Of a stretch of DNA of 64,000 bases, positions 56,170 to 64,000 are shown in pieces. Position 1 is the first letter of the stretch. Each line of letters starts with the position of its first letter. The position numbers were made by a program, and so were the translations under genes. The DNA is from Hydractinia symbiolongicarpus (lineage: Eukaryota > Cnidaria > Hydrozoa > Anthoathecata > Hydractiniidae), in assembly GCF_029227915.1 (NCBI RefSeq), contig NC_079882.1:14036501-14100500 (forward strand), in the 5' to 3' direction. The notes under the pieces are model-generated. The model was not told where the DNA came from. It did no database searches and saw only the letters and a list, made by a program, of their open reading frames with translations.

Positions 56170-59100
56170 TGATGTTTTTGACACTTTTGATTAAAATATT
56201 AAAGGTTTTCAACGTACTCAAACGTAATCACTTTATAAGATGTAAATATTTGAGATGTGACATTTCTCACTTTATTATTATTGTTGGTGTTGTACCTGAT
56301 TCTATACATTATTTTGATCAGCGTTTCAAGCTCTACACATTATAAGCAACGTGTAAACAAATTTCAGGAAAAAATATTGTGTATTGACGGTCCTGGCAGA
56401 CGTCATCAAAATACAACTTACGATTCTCTTTTTCAATGTACTCCTGCCTAAGAAAATTTCTAAAGAAACTTTTTATTTGTACTTTAGTGGACTTTACTGA
56501 CGTCAGCAAAACTTTAAAATTTTAAAACACTTATATATATCTTCTTATTCGTTTGCGAACACTTATTTTTATCAGCGTTTCAATCTGCATGCATTACAGG
56601 CAACAGATAAACTACATTTCGTCAATTTTTTTGTATGCATTGCTGACGTTAGCAAAATCTGCAAAACAACCTAATCAACCTAATGAAACAACCTAAGCAA
56701 CCTAATAAGGCCCGTGGATTCTTCCACGGGCCTTATCGACTAGTATCTATATAATAATACGCCAGTTCTGTCTGTCTGTGACTTTTGCAAAGTGGATTAT
56801 AATCTTCACAATTTTCTTTAACAAATTCTATAAAACATCGCCTATAAAATTGTTCTGTAATTTACCAAACTTTAACGCTAAAATAGTATTGACGTCAAAG
56901 GAAAGTTAATTAAGATTAGTGAAGCCATTACAGTGCACCTGAAATTTTAAGCCCAAATAACTTGGAAACGAGTTGGTGACGTCAATGTTTTTTAACCGCG
57001 TGGGTAACTAGGGACCACCTGGGACCAATTTGGGTAATTTTCCAAACCTGGGTCCCCAAAATCCGTTTCGGAATGAACGGGTTTATGACGTCATCAAAAA
57101 ACCTTTAAACCACAATATTTCCGTAACCATTGGTCAAAAGTACATGATCCTATACATTTTCTTGATCAGCGTTTCAATATCTATACGAGGGAGGCAACAG
57201 GTACATGAATTTCTGAAAAAAATTTTTTTGTGTTTTCACGGGCCTTTGCTGACGTCAGCACAATTTTTAAACACTTATATCTCTTTTTGCGTTCCTCGAA
57301 AACATATTATCCTACACATTATTTTGATCAGCGTGATTCAACCTCTACACATTACAATAAAATAATAAAATAAATTTCTCTAACTTTTTTGGGATCTTCA
57401 CTGCCGAAGTCAGCAAAACATCTAAAACAACCTATTTTTCTATTGCCCATCTGCCTAAGTGGATTTCTCCACGGGCCTTATCGACTAGTCTATATAATAA
57501 TACGCCAGTTCTGTCTGTCTGTGACTTTTGCAAAGTGGATAAAATTTCTTTGATAAAGTCTATAAAACATCGCCTATAAATTTGTTCTGTAAATTACCAA
57601 ACTTTGACGTTAAAGCAATATTGACGTCAAAGGAAAGTATATTAAGATTAGTGAAGCCATTGCATTGCACTTTTAAATTTAAGGCTAAATAACTTGGAAA
57701 CGGGTGGAAATAACTGACGTCATCTCCTGCGTAGTTAACTAGAGACCACCTTTGACCAACTTGGGTAAGTTTCCCAAACCTGGGTCCCTGAATCCGTTTC
57801 GGGAATGGACGGGTTGATGACGTCATCAAAACACCTTTCAACCTTGATATCCCTGCAACCGTTTGTTAAAAGTACACGATCCTATACATTTTCGAAATCA
57901 GCGTTTCAAGATCTATACAATGAAGGCAGCAGGTATACAAATTTCTAAAAAAATTTTTTTGGGGGGTTTGACTGGCCATTGCTGACGTCAGCAAAATTTT
58001 AAAACCTTTATATCCCATTAACCGCTTATCAAAAAGACATGATCATATACATTTTTTTGGTCAGCGTTTAAACCTCTGCACAGTACAGGCAACGAATAAA
58101 CTAAAATTCGCCAAAAAGTTTTGTAATTGCACTGCTGACGTCAGCAAAAAATCTAAATCAACCTATTTTGCCATTGTCCTTCTGCCTAAGTGGATTTTTT
58201 CACGGGCCTTATCGACTAATCTATATAATATTACGCTAGGTGTGTCTGTCTGTGTATCTGTGACAGGCAAAGTGGATGTCTTCATTTTCCTTTGATGTTG
58301 CCGAAAAAGTTATGTCTAATATGCTAAATTTTCTGACGTTACGGCGCGACGTAAATAACACTACTTTAACGTCAATATCCTATAATAAATTGATGAAGCC
58401 ATTACAGTGCAATTAAAACTTTGATGCCAAATAACTTGGAAACAAGGTGGTGACGTCAATGTTTTTTCACCGCGTTGGTAACTAGGGACCACCAGGGACC
58501 AATTTGGGTAAATTTTTCAAACCTAGGTCCGCAAGTCCGTTTCGGAATGCACGGGTTTATTACGTCATCAAAAAAACTTACTACAATATTTCCGTAACCG
58601 TTTGTGAAAAGTACATGATGATATACATTTTCTTGATCAGCGTTTCAAGATCTATAAGATGAAGGCAACGGGTTTACAAATTTCAAAAGAAAAATTTTTT
58701 GTACTTTTATTAAGGACTGCTGACGTCAGCAAAATTTTTAAACCCTTATATCTCATTAACCATTCATCAAAAGCACGTGATTACATACATTTTCTTGATC
58801 AGCGCTTTAAACACCGCACAATAGAGGCAACGTAAAAACAAGGTTCTAATTTTTTTTGCAAATGGGTTGCCGACGTCATCAAAATTCATATGACGCTTAT
58901 TTTTCAATTTTATCCTGCCTCAGTGGATTTTTCCACGGGCTTTATCGACTAGTCGACTAGTATAATAATACGAAGTGTTTGTGACGGTCATAGTGGATAT
59001 CGTCATTTTCCTTTGATTTCGCCGAAATTTTCTTTGAAGCCGCCGAAAAAAGTATGTTTCAAATGTTAAATTATATGACGTTACGGCGCGACGTCAATAA

Positions 59101-59695
59101 CACTACTTTAACTGCAATATCATTAATTAAAGTAATGAAGCCATTACAGTGCACTTGAAACTTTGAAGCCAAATAACTTGGAAACGAGGTGGTTACGTCA
59201 ATGATTTTTCACCGCATGGGTAACTAGGGACCACCTAGGACCAATTTGGGGATATTTCCTAAACCCGGGTCCCCGAATCCGTTTTGGAATGGACGGGTTG
59301 AGGACGTCATCAAAAAACCTTCAAACCCTAATATCTCTGCAACCGTTTATCAAAAGTAAATGACCCTATGCATTTTCTTGATCAGCGTTTCAAGATCTAT
59401 ACGATGAAGGCAACAGAAATTTTTTTAAGATTTTGACAGGTTTTTGCTGACGTCAGCAAAAATTTTAATTCCTGATATCCTATTAACCGTTCATCCAACG
59501 CACATAATCATATACATTTTCTTGATCATCAGTTTTAGCTCTGCACAATAGAGGCAACGTGAAAACAAGGTTCTAATTTATTTTTTTGTGGATGGGTTGC
59601 TGACGTCATCAAAATTCAAATCATGCTTCCTTTTTCATTTTTATCCTACCTCGGTGGATTTTTCCACGGGTTTTTTATCGACTGGTCTAAGTAAA
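56170..59695 (+). mobile_element. Array of Helitron-like units (plus orientation): one partial and four near-complete
   Basis: The partial unit ends at 56743. Full units are 56746-57488, 57489-58219, 58220-58952 and about 58961-59695, each 731-743 bp. They start TCTATATAATAATACGCC (degenerate in the last) and end with the GTGGA/TCCAC hairpin plus CTAG, CTAG, CTAA, CTAG and CTGG; units 57489 and 58220 follow their neighbours with no gap. At 56707-56734 the terminal hairpin has become a full 28-bp palindrome. Features fit non-autonomous Helitrons: 5' TC, 3' hairpin, CTRR, A/T insertion. Confidence 0.84.
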
Positions 59696-59879
59696 TTAAT
59701 GCGACTAGTTAATTAATGCGCAAATTAAATGCGTTTGATGCATTCGACCATGGCTTTAGTAAGAAAGTGGAAATTTTGTTAGAACATGTGTTTTAATTGC
59801 TTCAATTTCTTATTTCGGAAGGTTTCTCGTTGAATGCAAAGTTAATAAATTACAATTTTTTATTTAAAGTCTACTTCCG

Positions 59880-60088
59880 GGAAAATTAATTCCCGCGAAA
59901 ATTCAAAATACGAACAATTCGTGAAAATTAATACTCGCGAAAAATCAAAATTTCTTCGATTCGCGAAACTAAATACCCGTGAAAATTAGTACTTCTAAGG
60001 TAGTATACTTTTTATAACTGTTTTTAGAAATAAATGATGAAAAAAAAGGATTTTTGAGGAAAATTTCTCCTCGCGAAAATTTGTACAC
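59880..60088. repeat. CGCGAAAATTAAT-rich MITE-like repeat
   Basis: CCCGCGAAAATT, ACTCGCGAAAAAT, ATTCGCGAAACT and CTCGCGAAAATTTG words repeat through the block. The same word type fills the ends of the element at 26289-27414. It abuts the THAP exon at 60089 and probably truncated it. Ends are not defined. Confidence 0.5.
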
Positions 60089-60391
60089 TTAAGGTAGCCA
60101 CTGCTTTCTCAAGACCTTGTCTTTAGGAATGATGTTAAAACTAAGATCGTTGTTTCGTTTTGAATTGTTAAAACAGTGAGGAACACAGCATGTTATCCCA
60201 CCACTCTTGTTCGAGCCAATGTCGGTTTTACTAGCTGCTTGTACATCTGATAGGGTAGAAGGAACAGAACTAGAAGTTCCAGTGATACTGCCAGTTGTAG
60301 AGTATTCAAAAATACTGCTTTTATTACATATAGTTGTAGAATTTAGTGGATTTTCTTCGTTAATTTCTGTGATATTCATTACTGCAGCCAT
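60089..60391 (-). CDS. THAP-domain gene, first exon or 5' fragment
   Basis: ATG 60391 opens MAAVMNITEINEENPLNST, a Ser/Thr-rich leader of about 65 residues. Then comes the start of a THAP zinc finger: GITCCVPHCFNNSKRNNDLS (C-x4-C form), FNIIPKDKVLRKQWL. The distal CxxH half is missing because the frame ends at the boundary with the CGCGAAAATT repeat. No continuing exon was found within 1 kb downstream. It is not closely related to the THAP gene at 33658. It may be the first exon of a host or P-like gene. Confidence 0.55.
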   Translation of the reverse strand: MAAVMNITEINEENPLNSTTICNKSSIFEYSTTGSITGTSSSVPSTLSDVQAASKTDIGSNKSGGITCCVPHCFNNSKRNNDLSFNIIPKDKVLRKQWLP

Positions 60392-60407
60392 AATTGTTTA
60401 CGTCTAA

Positions 60408-61202
60408 TTTTTAGCGATTAATACAACTACCATAATGCATTGCGAATCTTGAGAATTACGGGAACGGCGAATTGTAGCTATACATTTTCAGATTGGACTT
60501 TTATTAAGAGAACGCTAGCAAAAGGGAAAAGAAAGCAGGTGTGTTGTTTAGATTATTCGGCAGAGAAATGAATTTGGGTGTATAACGATTTTTAACTGTT
60601 TATTTCAGAGCTAAATTTTCCCTTAAATATTAAGTTTAGAGCAATTTAAATATAGCTACTTTTTTCGATTGCTAAGCAAATATAGGCAATAAAATAAAAA
60701 ATACCGTTTTGGGACGCCGAATTCAGTATAAAAGCTACCGATTTGTCAAGCCTATCCCCAAAATTCTAAAAATATACACCCTAAAATTACTAAAAATCCA
60801 TATAACCCTTATTCGCAAGAGGTGAGCTGAGATCTCATTTTTAGGCCCTCAGCCCATCGCCTATTAACATGACTCATTATGACTCAAACATTTTTTGGAT
60901 TTCAAATTTGACTAATTAGCCAAAAAAAAACACTTTTGCTAATTGGTTTCACACTATACTTTTTCACACTAAACTGTTTCTTTGACATTTTGACTAAAGT
61001 TTGTGACATTTTGAGTAGTCAGAGGGTCAGAGCAAGTAATATTAGTAGAATTAGATTTTAAATGTCACGTTATACTGCAGTTGTTGGATACCTTCAATAT
61101 TTTGGTCATTTATATAATAATGCAGATTGTAAGATTCGCACTGCTGTATTTTTTTTTGTTTTTGATGGACGTATATCTGTTATATGAATTAAATGAGAAA
61201 TC
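60408..61202. other. Unassigned spacer upstream of the THAP exon
   Basis: No coding signal or repeat border recognised. Confidence 0.4.
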
Positions 61203-61943
61203 AGTGGATTCTTCCACGGGAAATAACTAGTCTATATAATAATACGCCAGTTCCGTGTCACTGTAACAGGCAAAGTGGATGTGTTCATTTTCCTTTGATG
61301 TTGCCGAAAAGTACATGTCTAATATGTTAAATTTTCTAACGTTACGGCGCGACTACTTTAACATCAATGTCCTATATTAAATTATGAAGCTATTACAATG
61401 CACCTAAAACTTTGAGGCCAAATAACTTGGAAACGAGGTGGTGATGTCAATGTTTTTAAGCGCGTGGGTAACTAGGGACAACCTAGTTCCAATTTGGGTA
61501 ATTTTACCAAATCTGGGTCACCGCATCCGTTTCGGAATGGACGTGTTGATGACGTCATCGAAAAACCTTTAAACCCCAATATTTCTGCAATCGTTTGTCA
61601 AAGATGATCCTACACATTTTCTTGATCAGCCTTTCAAGATCTATACGGTGAAGACAATTGGTATAAAAATTTCTTAAAATTTTTTTTTGTTTTAGCGGGT
61701 CTTTGCTGATGTCACCAAAAATTTTAAACCCTTTTATCTCCTTACGCTTTCGTCGAAAATATATAATCCCATACATTATTTTGACCAGCGTTTTAACTCT
61801 ACAGATGAAGGCAAAACGAATAAACTAAATTTCTCCATTTTTTTTTGTATCTGCACTGCTAACATCAGCAAAAAACCCAAAACAAAATGTTTTTGCATTG
61901 TCTTTCTGCCTAAGTGGATTTCTCCACGGGCCTTATCGACTAG
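61203..61943 (+). mobile_element. Helitron-like unit plus a terminal remnant
   Basis: A hairpin-CTAG remnant at 61203-61230 is followed directly by a 713-bp unit (61231-61943) with start TCTATATAATAATACGCC and end CTCCACGGGCCTTATCGACTAG (hairpin, then CTAG). The internal blocks match the other arrays. Confidence 0.82.
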
Positions 61944-62675
61944 TATCTAAGAAAAAAATATGGACAAACAATACACATATAATGTCCTGAATGATATAAA
62001 AGAAATTTTGGGGGGTAAAACTATTACATTTCTCACTACAATACTACTTCAAAAACTAATTACTATGTAAAGAACTTGTCTCAAATAACTATACCTTCGT
62101 AAAATATCATTGCAAAAAAAAACAACTGTTTCACTACCTAGACTTTTATAGTCCACTAATTTTAAAATACGTATTTTACCCCCTGAAATTTAAAACTTTC
62201 AAATCCCTTTATCTCTTGGGTGCTTTTTTTTCAAAATATATTTTTGATACATTTTTTTCTTGTTTTTACATTATCTTTCAATCAAAAAAGAAAAAAGAAA
62301 TTAAAATTTCAACTTTGATACTTTACTGACCAGGAAAGTGATGACATGAGCCAGGGCCACACACAAATATGGAAAAATATGACACCTAGTTCTTTTTGTA
62401 TTTAAATCAACCAAAGAATAGATTCCAATCAAAAATTGCTTTTAACAAGTCCCTGCACATAAAGAACATAGTGACCCCCCACTAAAATAAATTTACGCAC
62501 TTCAGTTTAACAATAATTTCAGAAACTGAGGTGACACCCCTAAGCGAGGTTCGTGCGAAAATGGGTAGAAAAACATTCTTATTGCTAAATAAAATTTTTG
62601 AAATCAGAAGCATTACAATGTTTCTATTTGCTTATCGGAAAATACCAATCGTAAAACAATTGTAACAGACCAATC
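61944..62675. other. 3' flank of the right-edge host gene
   Basis: Simple AT-rich sequence; nothing recognised. Confidence 0.4.
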
Positions 62676-62804
62676 TCATACAGGAGTGACAGCGGAACTG
62701 CTTGACCAATTCGGAGAGTTGCTTTCATTGGCTGGCGATACTTCAACTTCAACCTTTGCTCGAGCGTCTAATTCACTCTGTAACTTTTCACACATTGAAC
62801 GTAA
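62676..62804 (-). CDS. Last coding exon of an unidentified second host gene
   Basis: Acceptor TTCCTTTAG at 62805-62813 precedes 42 codons and a TGA (62678-62676). The protein end reads LRSMCEKLQSELDARAKVEV, then a Ser-rich tail ANESNSPNWSSSSAVTPV. The first half has a coiled-coil heptad pattern. Composition is clearly coding relative to its flanks. The gene continues beyond the window's right edge. Confidence 0.65.
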   Translation of the reverse strand, partial: LRSMCEKLQSELDARAKVEVEVSPANESNSPNWSSSSAVTPV

Positions 62805-63955
62805 CTAAAGGAATAAAGAATTAACGATTTAAACGATCTGTAATCTGCATTTTTAATTCTTCGCCTATAACAATACGTCAAGTCTGTACACGTGTAGGTG
62901 CGTTATGCAATCACGTCAACAGTGTGACCTTCTTGAGTAACAACAAGACAATAAACGGGTGCCAATATGTTGTCCGTGAAAATCGACCAAAGAGGAAGGC
63001 GAGGCACTTTTGTTTTTGCATTTTAATTTTTGAAAGTTCATTGTAAAATACGACTACTAGGAACTACTACTGTGTGGAAACAAGGAATTGTCTTCTATTG
63101 TACAAATCATCAAGACGGAACTCTTCTTGTGTCGGTGTTGATTTCATATTTCTCAAAATAACCGAAATAAAATTTTATTTCGTTCTCCTATCATTTACAT
63201 AAACACGATTTAGTCGAAATAAAACTATTGTGCATGTGTACAAAGTCATTGCTTACGTTCATAAAGTTAATGTGCACATGAACAAAGTTATACAGCATGC
63301 GCAATAAGCCTTTTCCAATATCGTCTTTTTATGACCAGCCATGGTGATCAAAACATTGCATGAAAATGAGGTTAGTCTAGAACCCCTCCCGTTTAAGGAC
63401 TTTGAAAGAAAATATCACTTTCTGCAGGTGAAATAAAACGGAACAACGTCTTTTAATGTCTATACAACAGTGTTAATCAATGTTTGTTTCAGCATTCATA
63501 ATTATGATCACAAACAAACACAAAGTAATTGTTCTTTTGATTATTATTGCAACGCAAGGTATCATATTCAAACCATCAAACCAAATAAGCGTAGGAAAAA
63601 CAAATCTAACCAAAATACCCCCCAAATAATGCCTATTTATTATTATTTAAATACATAATCTTTTACCCTGTTACAGAAGAATGCTTAAATTCGGAAACTT
63701 AAAAAGTATAATACAAAAATGTTTTTCTGTTAATTCCATCATATTTCTGTTAATTCCATCATATTAGAAGAGCACCCAGTAAAAAAATTATTTTACATAA
63801 GTTTTTAAACTTTGTTTTTAGGTAAAAATAAATAACAAAAGCCATAGTTATACGCGACGTTGGAGAACAAGGTAATACTTATAGGAATAATATTACATAG
63901 CTAGTTATTGACAGAACTTTTCTTGAATTTAAAAAACAACAACAATTATCTGTAC
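62805..63955. other. Intron between the two right-edge exons
   Basis: Contains an exact 20-bp tandem pair at 63724-63763 (unit TTTCTGTTAATTCCATCATA). No other feature. Confidence 0.4.
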
Positions 63956-64000
63956 CTGCAACTGTAACTTTCTTACAGGCCATAATTTTGAAAAAACCAA
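63956..64000 (-). CDS. Possible preceding exon of the second host gene, cut by window edge
   Basis: A frame in from the edge reads FSKLWPVRKLQLQ and ends at a CAG|GTACAG donor. It would join the 62804 exon in phase 0 and extend its heptad pattern (KLQLQ-LRSMCEKLQSEL). Short and edge-truncated, so tentative. Confidence 0.35.

Noticed and set aside
56257-57841. Several open frames across the Helitron-like units
   Set aside because: They differ from unit to unit and overlap conserved non-coding blocks; no protein family.
46076-59695. CRISPR-like array of direct repeats
   Set aside because: Repeat units are 731-743 bp with transposon ends, not short repeats with unique spacers, and the DNA is animal.

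Overview
The window reads as nuclear DNA of an AT-rich invertebrate animal, most likely a cnidarian. This rests on intron-rich coding sequence with GT..AG splice sites and on the types of transposable element present: BEL/Pao, hAT, a MULE carrying a Ulp1-type protease, THAP-domain elements and Helitron-like arrays. There are no operons, Shine-Dalgarno sites or CRISPR arrays. The organism call is inference.

Layout. Positions 1-4814 hold the 3' part of a decayed BEL/Pao LTR element, split by a 2.17-kb hAT element with a matching 6-bp target duplication. From 30241 down to 5324 on the minus strand lies one large host gene. I rebuilt 25 exons (about 1,550 codons) by matching splice sites and reading phases. 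Its best tentative match is the CCDC162/C6orf183-type (DUF4549) family. Its long introns carry a 582-bp TIR element with a zinc-finger exon, a Helitron copy, an 871-bp TIR element inside a hAT-like pair of ends, a 1.1-kb TIR element, a tRNA-derived SINE and a composite Helitron fragment. A reverse transcriptase pseudogene lies just upstream at 30.7-32.8 kb.

Positions 33476-43062 are the most interesting block. A 9.6-kb segment is bounded by 20-bp perfect inverted repeats and a 7-bp direct duplication. The small intronic element at 17.9 kb has the same termini and a paralogous zinc-finger exon. Inside the block are a THAP gene reading in from the left and a C2H2 zinc-finger gene reading in from the right. 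The zinc-finger gene is itself broken by a 561-bp MITE and by a 3.7-kb MULE with a Ulp1 protease, and a second RT pseudogene lies next to the right end. I read this as a two-gene DNA transposon family hit by at least three later insertions.

Positions 43-64 kb are mostly repeats: a tRNA-like gene, a 22-bp perfect hairpin, a 0.74-kb inverted duplication (44.4/55.4 kb), head-to-tail Helitron-like units of about 735 bp (46.1-48.3, 56.2-59.7 and 61.2-61.9 kb), a Mutator-type fragment, a frameshifted RPA-like gene, a frameshifted PIF1-like helicase and a THAP first exon. At the right edge there are two exons, one certain and one possible, of a second host gene on the minus strand. Most element-borne genes here are broken by stops, frameshifts or deletions. 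The large host gene is intact in every exon I could join.
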